Assembly (NCBI RefSeq): GCF_006716695.1
Contig: NZ_VFPN01000004.1
Coordinates: forward strand, 155,104 to 219,103
DNA from: Klugiella xanthotipulae
GTDB lineage: Bacteria > Actinomycetota > Actinomycetes > Actinomycetales > Microbacteriaceae
Length of the DNA stretch: 64,000 nt
Direction: 5' to 3'
The stretch's first letter is position 1. Every line of letters starts with the position of its first letter. The notes beneath the pieces were generated by a model that was not told the DNA's origin, made no database searches, and saw only the letters and a program-made list of their open reading frames with translations. Shown here piece after piece: positions 33,864-41,676 of the stretch. The position numbers were made by a program, and so were the translations under genes.

Positions 33864-34588
33864 GCCCGGCGACGCCCCTCGCGCTCATCACGGGCGGATG
33901 CGGCGGTATCGGCACGGCCGTGGCCGCCGCGCTCGCGCGGGACGGGTACCGGGTACTGACGGCCGACACGGCGGGGAATCCTGACCTTCACCTCGACGTC
34001 ACCTCGCCGGAGGAGGTGACCGCGGTTGTTGAGCGGGTCGAGAGGAGCCACGGGCCGATTGAGGCGCTCGTGAGCGCTGCGGGCATCCTGCACACCGGCC
34101 CGGCCCTGGATACCCCGCCGACCGAGTGGGAGCGGATGTTTCGGGTGAATACTGCGGGGGTCTTCCTGGTCACCACCGCGGTGGCCCGCCGCATGGTGCC
34201 GCGCGGCCGCGGGTCGCTCGTGGTGGTCAGCTCCAACGCCGGGCGCGTGCCGCGGCACGGGATGGCGGGGTATGGCGCATCCAAGGCGGCGGCAACGCTC
34301 TTCACGCAGTCGCTGGGGTTGGAGCTGGCCGGGCACGGTATCCGCTGCAACGTGGTATCGCCCGGCTCCACTCGCACTCCCCTGCTCGACGGGGTGCTCG
34401 CGGTCCCGGGCGGCGAGGCGGCACTGATCGCGGGAGACCCCCGCATTTTTAAGGCGGGCATTCCGCTGGGCCGCCTGGCCGACCCGGCGCACATCGCCGA
34501 GGCCGTGGCTTTTCTGGTCTCCAACCGGGCCGCACACCTCACCATGCAGGAGTTGGTGGTTGACGGAGGGGCGACGCTGAGCCGATGA
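33860..34588 (+). CDS. dhbA: 2,3-dihydro-2,3-dihydroxybenzoate dehydrogenase
   Basis: An NAD+-dependent short-chain dehydrogenase that forms 2,3-dihydroxybenzoate (DHB). It is 242 residues with the Rossmann motif ALITGGCGGIGTAVA, the NTAG-like VNTAGVF segment, the catalytic SSNAGRVPRHGMAGYGASKAA (Ser...Tyr...Lys) and PGSTRTPLLDG. It follows isochorismatase with a start-stop overlap. The usual partner isochorismate synthase is not in the window. Substrate assignment rests on context and overall match to EntA/DhbA, because SDR enzymes are otherwise hard to distinguish. Confidence 0.9.
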   Translation: MSPATPLALITGGCGGIGTAVAAALARDGYRVLTADTAGNPDLHLDVTSPEEVTAVVERVERSHGPIEALVSAAGILHTGPALDTPPTEWERMFRVNTAGVFLVTTAVARRMVPRGRGSLVVVSSNAGRVPRHGMAGYGASKAAATLFTQSLGLELAGHGIRCNVVSPGSTRTPLLDGVLAVPGGEAALIAGDPRIFKAGIPLGRLADPAHIAEAVAFLVSNRAAHLTMQELVVDGGATLSR

Positions 34589-34748
34589 AGACCGCCCGCC
34601 CGGTACGTTTCTCGCCGCGCTGGGTGAAATATCCGGGTAATTCGCCCGAGTGTGTCTACGATGGGTCCAGCAAAATACTCCGGAATACCGGGTCGTGTAG
34701 GTCGATTATTTATGCCAACCACAGTTTTTCCACGACGGAGGTTTCATT

Positions 34749-34790
34749 ATGATCACAAAATCAGTCGCCCCGAAAAAGCCAGTCGGGTAG
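34749..34790 (+). CDS. Possible 13-codon leader peptide upstream of the PPTase
   Basis: MITKSVAPKKPVG followed by TAG, with a good GGAGG seven nt before its ATG. The TAG forms the start of a TAGTGT hexamer that could be the -10 of the next gene. It lies in 212 bp between the DHB dehydrogenase and the PPTase gene. It may be a real leader peptide or chance; a short frame of this size is weak evidence alone. Confidence 0.3.
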   Translation: MITKSVAPKKPVG

Positions 34791-34793
34791 TGT
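34788..34793 (+). promoter_or_regulatory. -10 element of the PPTase gene, leaderless
   Basis: TAGTGT lies exactly 7 nt before the ATG at 34801, as at other leaderless genes. Confidence 0.4.
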
Positions 34794-34800
34794 GCTTGCT

Positions 34801-35604
34801 ATGGACATTACTGCCCAAACCCGAACAGCGTGGGTACGCTGGGTTGACCCCGGCCAGCCCGTACGACCGTTCGGTACACGCGATTTTCGCCTCCTTGACA
34901 TTGCCGAGCGCGCCCGCTGGCGGCGGATACCGCGCCGTATAGATCGCGAGCGGTTTACCACCGGACGAGCAACGCTCAAACGTCTGGTCAGCGAGATTCT
35001 GGATGTCCCCGCGAGTACCGTCGCGGTGGTCGAGCAATGGTTCGGCGATCGCCGTGGTCGCCCGCAGCTGTGGGTGGGCGGACGGCCCAGCGAGTTGAGT
35101 ATGTCGATTACGCACTCGGCCTCCCGCGTGGGCGTTGCGGTATCGGATGCCCGCTGCGGCATCGACGTGCAAGACGTTGCCGCCGTCGTTCCCGTGCTCC
35201 ACTCCGGCTTCGCGTTTGCGCCCGGAGAGTTGCAGGCCATCCGTACCCTGGACGGCTCACCCGAGGCGCAGGCTACCCTGTGGTGGACCCGCAAGGAGGC
35301 GGCTCTCAAGGCACTGGGTGTGGGGCTGCTGCATCCGCCACACCTGCTGGATGCGCGCAGTGAGGAGTCGCTCCGCGCGACCGTCCCGTGGGGTGGCGAG
35401 GACCCGGTGACGGATAACCCCGACGACATCGTGCCGGAGTCGCCCGCCGGATTTGGCTGGGCGAAGGAGTGGGATACGCTGCGCATCCGCGACCTTGATC
35501 CGGGCAGCCCGGGGTATCGCGCATCGCTCGCACTCGTGGGTGTTCCCGAGGGGGCGTTGATCGAGCTGCGCGAGGTGGCGGCACCGGTGCTGGAGCTCGT
35601 CTAG
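34801..35604 (+). CDS. 4'-Phosphopantetheinyl transferase (Sfp/EntD type)
   Basis: Transfers phosphopantetheine from CoA to Ser of carrier-protein domains, activating the siderophore NRPS and the aryl carrier protein. It is 267 residues. Family motifs are SMSITHSASRVGVAVSD, CGIDVQDV (Mg-binding Asp) and WWTRKEAALKALG. Its target domains are likely Ser1002 of the NRPS and the Ser of the aryl carrier protein. The start at 34801 follows a -10 at 7 nt. The 3' end overlaps the convergent DHB-AMP ligase by 4 bp. Confidence 0.92.
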   Translation: MDITAQTRTAWVRWVDPGQPVRPFGTRDFRLLDIAERARWRRIPRRIDRERFTTGRATLKRLVSEILDVPASTVAVVEQWFGDRRGRPQLWVGGRPSELSMSITHSASRVGVAVSDARCGIDVQDVAAVVPVLHSGFAFAPGELQAIRTLDGSPEAQATLWWTRKEAALKALGVGLLHPPHLLDARSEESLRATVPWGGEDPVTDNPDDIVPESPAGFGWAKEWDTLRIRDLDPGSPGYRASLALVGVPEGALIELREVAAPVLELV

Positions 35605-37310
35605 GTTTTCAGTTCGTCGCTGTGTGAGGAAAAGTCACCCGGCTGGGGCTGCGGTGCGGGCTCGGTGAGGAGCGCCGCGAGCTGGGTGCGGAGCTGGGCG
35701 CGGCTGATCTTGCCGACCGCGGTGAGGGGAAGGGTGGCCACGAACGCGTAGTCATCCGGGAACTTGTAGCGCGCGGTGCCGAGTGTGGTGAGGTGTGAGC
35801 CGAGGGTCTGGGCGGTGAGTGCGGGAGTGGCCTCCACCCCGCTTCGGGGCACGATGAACGCGTGGATGATCTCCCCGCGCGTCGCATCCGGTCGGCCGAC
35901 CACGATGGCCTCGTGCACGGCCGGGTGGCTGAGCAGTAGATTCTCGACCTCTTCGGCCGAGATTTTCTCGCCCGCCCGGTTGATGATGTCGCCGGAGCGG
36001 CCCCGCACCTCGATCGCGCCGTCGGGCCGCAGTCGCACGATATCGCCAGTGCGGTAGAAACCGTCATCCGTGAAGCTTGTGGCGTTGGTCTGGGGGGCAT
36101 CGAAGTAGCCGTTGATCGTGTACGGACCGCGCGTGAGTAGGTGTCCACTTATCCCCGCGGCAACCGGGGTGTCGCCGTCATCCACCACCCGGATCTCGTC
36201 GTGCGGGCTGAGCGGGCGGCCCTGTGTGTGGATGATCGCCTCCTCGGTGTCATCGAGGCGCGTGTAGCTGACGAGGCCCTCGGCCATGCCGAAGACCTGC
36301 TGGAGGGTGCCGGGCATCCGGTGAAGGAGTCGGCGGGCCACCTCGGGGGCGAGCCTGGCCCCGCCCACCTGGAGCAGACGAAGGGAGGAGAGCGCCGGGC
36401 GCGCGGGGAGGGCATCCAACCAGACGGGCGCGAGCGGGGGGACAATCGCTGTGACGGTGACCCGTTCGCTGTCGATGAGCGGGAAGCAGACGTCCGGTGA
36501 GGGGGCCGCGGCGAGAACAACCGTGCCGCCGGCGAGCAGGGTGCCGAGGATGCCCGGCGAGCTCATGGTGAAGTTGTGGGCCACGGGCAGGACGGCGAGG
36601 TAGACATCCCGGTCGGTCATCCGGCACACCTCGTTGCTCGCGCGTACCGAGTAGAGGTAGTCGTCGGCGGTGCGCGGGATGAGCTTGGGGATGCCCGTGC
36701 TGCCACCCGAGAGTTGCAGGAAGGCAATATCGGCCGGGTCTTCGTGGCGGCTGCGGCCGGGGGTGCCCGGGGTGATCGGGTCGGGGGTGGTGTAGAGGGA
36801 TGCGGGGTCGGTGAACACGGTGGGGTGCGCTGGTTTTTCGGCGTGGGTCGGGTGCGCGGGCAGGTCCACGCGGGCGGCGGCCTCCCGCGCGATATCGCCG
36901 TGCCGCACGCCCAGGTGCCGTTCCACGGTGATGAGCGCGGGTGCCCCCGAGCGACGGAGTACGTGGCTGAGCTCGTGCTGCCGGTGGCCGGGGAGCGCAC
37001 ACACGGGGAGCGCGCCGAGCCGGAAGAGTCCGAAGAGTACGGGGAGGTAGGGCAGCGTGTTGGGGAGGTGGAGCACGACGCGCTCGCGGGGGCGGATGCC
37101 GAGGCGGGCCAGGCGGGTGGCGGCGGTGCTCGCGGCGGCATCCAGTTGGGCGTAGCTGAGGCGGGTGTGGCCGTCGGTGACCGCGGTGTTGCCGGGCCAG
37201 CGGGTGGCGCTCTCGCGCAGCAGGGCACCGAAGGTGGCACCGCGCCAGTAGCCCGCGGCCCGGTAGGTGGCAGCGCGCTCGGCGGGATAGGGGGTCGCTC
37301 CGGGGATCAC
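35601..37310 (-). CDS. dhbE: 2,3-Dihydroxybenzoate-AMP ligase
   Basis: Adenylates DHB and loads it on the aryl carrier protein. It is 569 residues, an EntE/DhbE-like stand-alone adenylation enzyme. Motifs in order: FLQLSGGSTGIPKLIPRT (P-loop), LPVAHNFTMSSPGILG, QQVFGMAEGLVSYTRLDD, FYRTGDIVR and GRSGDIINRAGEKISAEEVE. The start is a GTG at 37310 overlapping the carrier-protein stop as GTGA, so the two genes form a coupled operon. It is transcribed away from the NRPS from a shared intergenic region containing an iron box. Confidence 0.94.
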   Translation of the reverse strand: MIPGATPYPAERAATYRAAGYWRGATFGALLRESATRWPGNTAVTDGHTRLSYAQLDAAASTAATRLARLGIRPRERVVLHLPNTLPYLPVLFGLFRLGALPVCALPGHRQHELSHVLRRSGAPALITVERHLGVRHGDIAREAAARVDLPAHPTHAEKPAHPTVFTDPASLYTTPDPITPGTPGRSRHEDPADIAFLQLSGGSTGIPKLIPRTADDYLYSVRASNEVCRMTDRDVYLAVLPVAHNFTMSSPGILGTLLAGGTVVLAAAPSPDVCFPLIDSERVTVTAIVPPLAPVWLDALPARPALSSLRLLQVGGARLAPEVARRLLHRMPGTLQQVFGMAEGLVSYTRLDDTEEAIIHTQGRPLSPHDEIRVVDDGDTPVAAGISGHLLTRGPYTINGYFDAPQTNATSFTDDGFYRTGDIVRLRPDGAIEVRGRSGDIINRAGEKISAEEVENLLLSHPAVHEAIVVGRPDATRGEIIHAFIVPRSGVEATPALTAQTLGSHLTTLGTARYKFPDDYAFVATLPLTAVGKISRAQLRTQLAALLTEPAPQPQPGDFSSHSDELKT

Positions 37311-37570
37311 GTGACGGCCCCTCGTGTGAGGAGGGCGACCCAGGCCTCGATGCTGGGGGCGTCGATCAGGTCGATGAAGGTGAGGTCACAGCCGTGGGCG
37401 CGGAGCTGCGAGGTGAGGCTCATGAGCTCGATTGAGCCGAGTCCGTGGTCGGCGAGGTCTGTGCTGCCGGGCAGCTCGCGCACGCCGGGTACGTAGCGCT
37501 CGGCGAGGTGCACAATCAGTTCGCGCGCCTCGGCGGCGGTGGGGGGTGGGCTGTCGGGGGTGAAGATCAC
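37307..37570 (-). CDS. Stand-alone aryl carrier protein
   Basis: An 87-residue phosphopantetheine-dependent carrier with the LGSIELMSL attachment Ser, like the C-terminal ArCP domain of EntB and DhbB. Here it is a separate gene directly before dhbE. It holds activated DHB for condensation by the NRPS C domain. I prefer the GTG at 37570, 6 nt after AAGAGG; the ATG at 37576 directly abuts this ribosome site and is less plausible. The stop overlaps the dhbE start. Confidence 0.88.
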   Translation of the reverse strand: MIFTPDSPPPTAAEARELIVHLAERYVPGVRELPGSTDLADHGLGSIELMSLTSQLRAHGCDLTFIDLIDAPSIEAWVALLTRGAVT

Positions 37571-37610
37571 GGGCATCCTCTTCTGTTTTCTCGTTAAAGT
37601 CAGATATTAG

Positions 37611-37629
37611 TTAGGGTAGTCTAAGATAA
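37611..37629. promoter_or_regulatory. DtxR/IdeR-like iron box over the NRPS promoter
   Basis: TTAGGGTAGTCTAAGATAA matches the DtxR consensus (TTAGGTTAGSCTAACCTAA, as I recall it) at 15 of 19 positions. It contains TAAGAT (37622-37627), a -10 lying 7 nt before the NRPS ATG, so Fe-loaded repressor would shut off the NRPS and probably the divergent ArCP-dhbE operon. Confidence 0.6.
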
Positions 37630-37634
37630 CTTTC

Positions 37635-40600
37635 ATGTCACGGGGAATGATGCCGCTCCTGCGAGCGCAGCACGGAATATGGATGGCCCAGCAACTCGCA
37701 CCGGGAAGCCCGGTGTACAACACGGGTCGCTACCTCGACCTACCGGCAGCGCTCGACGGACCACGCTGGTGCGACGCCGTGCGCGCGGTTACCGCGCGCC
37801 ACGAGGTGCTGCGGGCCCGGTTCGGGCAGGACTCCTCGGGCCACCCCGGCCAGGAGGTTGCGGAGACCGCCGCCTGGCACCCCGAGGTGCGTGACCTGCG
37901 CAGGCACGAACACCCCGAGGCTGCCGCACTCGAGTGGATGCGCGCCGATATGGCCGTGGCCCGGAGCCTCAGCGGTGAAGCGGAGGCCGACGGCCGCCCC
38001 GCCGACCTCGTCGCCGAGGTGCTGCTGCGCATAGCGGACCACCGCACGCTCTGGTACCAGCGCGCGCACCACCTGCTCATCGACGGTGTGGGACACTCGA
38101 TGCTCTTCGCCGAGATCGCGCGGGTCTACGCGGGGGAGGTACGGCCGGACTCGGCCCCCACGCTCGCCGAGCTGGTCGCCGCCGAAGGCGAGTACGCGGC
38201 CTCCGAACGAGCCGCCGCGGACGCGGACGCGTGGGCGGAGGGATACCGGGCGGGGTCGGTGACGCTCGCCGAGCATCCGCCCACCGGCCCGGTGCCGCCG
38301 CCCCATCGACGGCACTCGCGCACGATTGACGCCGTGGTGCTCGCGGGTCTCACCCGCGTGGCCGCCGAGGCGGGTCCCTACTCGTGGCCCGACGCCTGCG
38401 CCGCCGTGTGGGCGCACCTGCTGGGCCGACTCGCCGGGGCGGAGGAGGTGGTGCTGTCGCTGCCCTATATGCGCCGCCGCGGCCGCCCCGAAACCGCAAC
38501 CCCCGCCGTGCGCGTGACGGTGCTGCCGGTGCGCTTCCAGGTGGGGCCGGGCCGGACGCTGGGCGAGGCGATTGCGGGGGCCGGGGCGGGCATCCGCCGG
38601 GGAGCGACCCACCAGGAGGCCTCGGGCGACGAACTGCGCTCGGCCCGGCTCGCCGCGCTCCGCGGCTCCGCGGCTGCCCCGGTGGCGGGCTGGCACCTCA
38701 ACATCAAACCCTTCCACGACGACCCGACCGTTGCGGGGATACCCGCGCGGATGGTGGACCTCTCGGCCGGTCCCGTTGAAGACCTCACCGTGAGCGTCTA
38801 CCCCCGCGGCGATGGCCTGCACCTGGACGTGGACACCAACCCGGACCTCTACGGCGAGGAGCGCGCCGCCGACCTCACCGAGCGACTGGTCGATCAGCTA
38901 CGGCAGGCTGCGGGACTCAGCGCCGCCAGCCAACTGGGTGAGCTCTCGCCGCTGCGGGGTGGACCGGCGGGGCCCGAGGCTCTCGCGGTGCGGTCCTGGG
39001 CGCACGGTGCCCGGGTAGACCTGCCGGAGCGTACCCTCGTAGACCTGCTGGCCGCCCGGGCGGCGGCGGTACCCGACGCGATTGCGGTGACCGGGGACCG
39101 CGCCGAGGGCGGTGCCGACGGGACCACGCCCTCCTGGACCTACCGCGACTTTCACGCGTGGGTTGGCGACCTTGCCGCGGCGCTCGCCGGGGCCGGGGTG
39201 GTGCGCGGCGACGTGGTTGCGGTATCACTCGACCGCAGCCCCGAGATGGTCGCCGTGCTCCACGCCGTGCTGCGCTGCGGTGCCGCGTATCTGCCGCTCG
39301 ACACGGGATATCCGCCGGGGCACCTCGCCGGGATGGTTGCGGATGCCGCACCCCGGCTGATCGTGACCACGGGCCCCGCCGGGCTCGTGCTGCGCGACCC
39401 GGCCGGGGAGGGCGCGGACCGTGCGGTGGCGAGCATCCCGCGGGGGTGTCCCGTTCCGCCTGCCCCCGACGATATTGCCTATCTCATTTTCACCTCCGGC
39501 TCGACCGGCCGACCGAAGGGGGTTCCGATCACGCACCGGGCCATCGTCAACCGGCTGCTCTGGATGCAAGGGGCCTACCCGCTCGGCCCCGCCGACCGGG
39601 TGCTCCAGAAAACCCCGATCAGCTTTGATGTGTCGGTCTGGGAGCTGTTCTGGCCGCTGATCGTGGGGGCGCGTCTCGTGGTGGCTGCCCCGGAGGTGCA
39701 CCGGGACCCGCACTCCCTGATCGACACCGTTGAGCGTGCCGGGATCACCGTGCTGCACTGCGTTCCCACCGTGCTCCAGGCGCTCATTGCCGCCGCCTCA
39801 TCCCGCACCTCTGGTGCCGTCACCCCTGGGCTGGACTCCCTCACCCGCCTGTTCTGTAGTGGCGAGGTGCTGCGTGCCGACACGGCCACGGCTTTTTATG
39901 CACTCTGCGATGCCGAAGTGGTCAACCTTTACGGACCCACGGAGGCGGCGATTGACGTGACCCACTACGCGGTTCCGCGGGGGGTGACGGCGACCGGGGG
40001 TATCCCGCTCGGTACACCCGTCTGGAACACGGGTGTACACGTGCTCGATCACACCCACTGCCCGTTGCCGCCCGGCTATCCGGGTGAGATCTGGCTGTCC
40101 GGGGTTCAGCTGATGCCGGGATACTGGCGTCGCGAGAACCTCGCCGCCGACGGCCGCTACCCCACCGGTGACCTCGGTCTACTCCGCCCCGATGGTGTGC
40201 TTGAGTACCGGGGTCGCCTCGACGGGCAGGTCAAGCTGCGTGGACAGCGGATTGAACTTGACGGGGTGGCCGCCGCCCTCGGCCGTGCCCCGGGGGTGCG
40301 GGAGGCGGCGGCGGCCGTGCACTCCACCGCCGGGGGCGACGCGCTCGTTGGGTACATCGTGGGTGATGCTGAACCCGAGGCGGTACGGGCCCACGCCGCG
40401 CGGCTATTGCCCGGATACATGGTGCCGACTGTGGTGGTGAGCCTGCCCGGGATGCCCACCGGGCCCTCCGGCAAACTTGACCGGCGCGTGTTGCCTGCCC
40501 CCGTGCTGCGGGGGAGTGCGGAGGCCGGGGAGGCTCCCCGCCCCGGGCGCGAACGCGCCGTGGCCACGGCGTTTACCGCCGTGCTCGGTGTGCCCGCGGT

Positions 40601-41564
40601 GTGCCGGAACGACAATTTTTTCCACCTCGGGGGTAACTCGCTCAGCGCGGTGACCCTGCTCACGCGTCTCGCGGAGCCTCGGCTCAGTCTCGGCGACGTG
40701 TTTGCGAGCCCCACCCCGCGCGGTCTCGCGCGTCTTCTGGGCGGGTCCGGCCCGGGTGGGCTGGGCTTTGAGACGCTGCTCCATCTTGCCGGTGACCCCG
40801 GTGGCGACCGGCCGCTGTACTGTGTGCACCCCGCGGGCGGCTTGGCCTGGCCGTACGGCACGATCGCGCGGATGATGGTGCAGAGCCCGAGCCTGCCCGT
40901 CGATACCGTGGTGGGCATTCAGGCGCGCGGTTTTGGGGGCGAAGCTGTGCCGGGTTCTCTCGCCGAAATGGCCGAGATGTACGTTGACGCCGTGCGGGCC
41001 ACCCACCCGGGCGGGCCGTATCAGCTGCTCGGCTGGTCGGTGGGTGGGATGCTCGCCCACCACATGACCGCCCGCCTCCAACAGCTCGGCGAGCGCGTAG
41101 AGCTGCTGGTGCTGCTGGATGCCTACCCCGGCGGTCAGTGGCGTCAGCGGCCCGAGCCGGGCCCGGGTGAGGCGATGGTGGCGCTGTTGCGGATGGCGGG
41201 TCGCGGTGTGCCAGCCGGGGATGACGTGCCCACGGTGGAGGATGTGCGCGCGGCGTTGAGCCGGGAGGGGCATCCGCTGGGCCGCCTTGGCGATGACCGT
41301 CTCGCGGCCCTCGTTGGCATTGTGGGGAACACCATGCGGCTTGTGTGGCGGGCCGAACATCCGGTTGTCGACGGGGACGTGTATTTTGTGCGGGCGGCGG
41401 CCTCGGGGGCGGAGTCGTGGTGTGATCCGCTCGCCTGGGCCCCCTCGGTGGCGGGTGAGCTGCACGTTCTGAATCTGCCTGCCCGGCATGAGGAGCTGGT
41501 GCATCCGGCCCACGCCGCGGCAATTGTCGGGTTTCTCTCGGCTACGTGGGGGCTGAGGGGGTAG
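37635..41564 (+). CDS. EntF-like nonribosomal peptide synthetase, C-A-T-TE
   Basis: A 1309-residue single-module NRPS. Domains: condensation (1-430; HHLLIDG at 145-151), adenylation (about 460-920; FTSGSTGRPKG at about 618-628), carrier (Ser1002 in FHLGGNSLSAV), and thioesterase (Ser1135 in GWSVGG; about 1050-1309). Length equals EntF. The A-domain pocket read by alignment to EntF gives D-V-W-H-F-S-L-I-D, one change (V to I) from the Ser code, so it likely condenses DHB with Ser and the TE may cyclise three units. No MbtH-like gene is in the window. It is leaderless under an iron box. Confidence 0.93.
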   Translation: MSRGMMPLLRAQHGIWMAQQLAPGSPVYNTGRYLDLPAALDGPRWCDAVRAVTARHEVLRARFGQDSSGHPGQEVAETAAWHPEVRDLRRHEHPEAAALEWMRADMAVARSLSGEAEADGRPADLVAEVLLRIADHRTLWYQRAHHLLIDGVGHSMLFAEIARVYAGEVRPDSAPTLAELVAAEGEYAASERAAADADAWAEGYRAGSVTLAEHPPTGPVPPPHRRHSRTIDAVVLAGLTRVAAEAGPYSWPDACAAVWAHLLGRLAGAEEVVLSLPYMRRRGRPETATPAVRVTVLPVRFQVGPGRTLGEAIAGAGAGIRRGATHQEASGDELRSARLAALRGSAAAPVAGWHLNIKPFHDDPTVAGIPARMVDLSAGPVEDLTVSVYPRGDGLHLDVDTNPDLYGEERAADLTERLVDQLRQAAGLSAASQLGELSPLRGGPAGPEALAVRSWAHGARVDLPERTLVDLLAARAAAVPDAIAVTGDRAEGGADGTTPSWTYRDFHAWVGDLAAALAGAGVVRGDVVAVSLDRSPEMVAVLHAVLRCGAAYLPLDTGYPPGHLAGMVADAAPRLIVTTGPAGLVLRDPAGEGADRAVASIPRGCPVPPAPDDIAYLIFTSGSTGRPKGVPITHRAIVNRLLWMQGAYPLGPADRVLQKTPISFDVSVWELFWPLIVGARLVVAAPEVHRDPHSLIDTVERAGITVLHCVPTVLQALIAAASSRTSGAVTPGLDSLTRLFCSGEVLRADTATAFYALCDAEVVNLYGPTEAAIDVTHYAVPRGVTATGGIPLGTPVWNTGVHVLDHTHCPLPPGYPGEIWLSGVQLMPGYWRRENLAADGRYPTGDLGLLRPDGVLEYRGRLDGQVKLRGQRIELDGVAAALGRAPGVREAAAAVHSTAGGDALVGYIVGDAEPEAVRAHAARLLPGYMVPTVVVSLPGMPTGPSGKLDRRVLPAPVLRGSAEAGEAPRPGRERAVATAFTAVLGVPAVCRNDNFFHLGGNSLSAVTLLTRLAEPRLSLGDVFASPTPRGLARLLGGSGPGGLGFETLLHLAGDPGGDRPLYCVHPAGGLAWPYGTIARMMVQSPSLPVDTVVGIQARGFGGEAVPGSLAEMAEMYVDAVRATHPGGPYQLLGWSVGGMLAHHMTARLQQLGERVELLVLLDAYPGGQWRQRPEPGPGEAMVALLRMAGRGVPAGDDVPTVEDVRAALSREGHPLGRLGDDRLAALVGIVGNTMRLVWRAEHPVVDGDVYFVRAAASGAESWCDPLAWAPSVAGELHVLNLPARHEELVHPAHAAAIVGFLSATWGLRG

Positions 41565-41608
41565 ATACCTCCCGGATGGGTGTGTACGGTAGTAAACCCT
41601 GGCTACTA

Positions 41609-41627
41609 TTAGCCAACCCTAACCAAA
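41609..41627. promoter_or_regulatory. DtxR-like iron box before the first propeller gene
   Basis: TTAGCCAACCCTAACCAAA matches the DtxR consensus at 14 of 19, with a perfect right half (CCTAACC). It overlaps the -35 region of a TAGGGT -10 candidate (41638-41643). Confidence 0.5.
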
Positions 41628-41676
41628 GTCGGATGTTTAGGGTATGACCACCCCCCTGACGAGGAGAAAAAGCATC

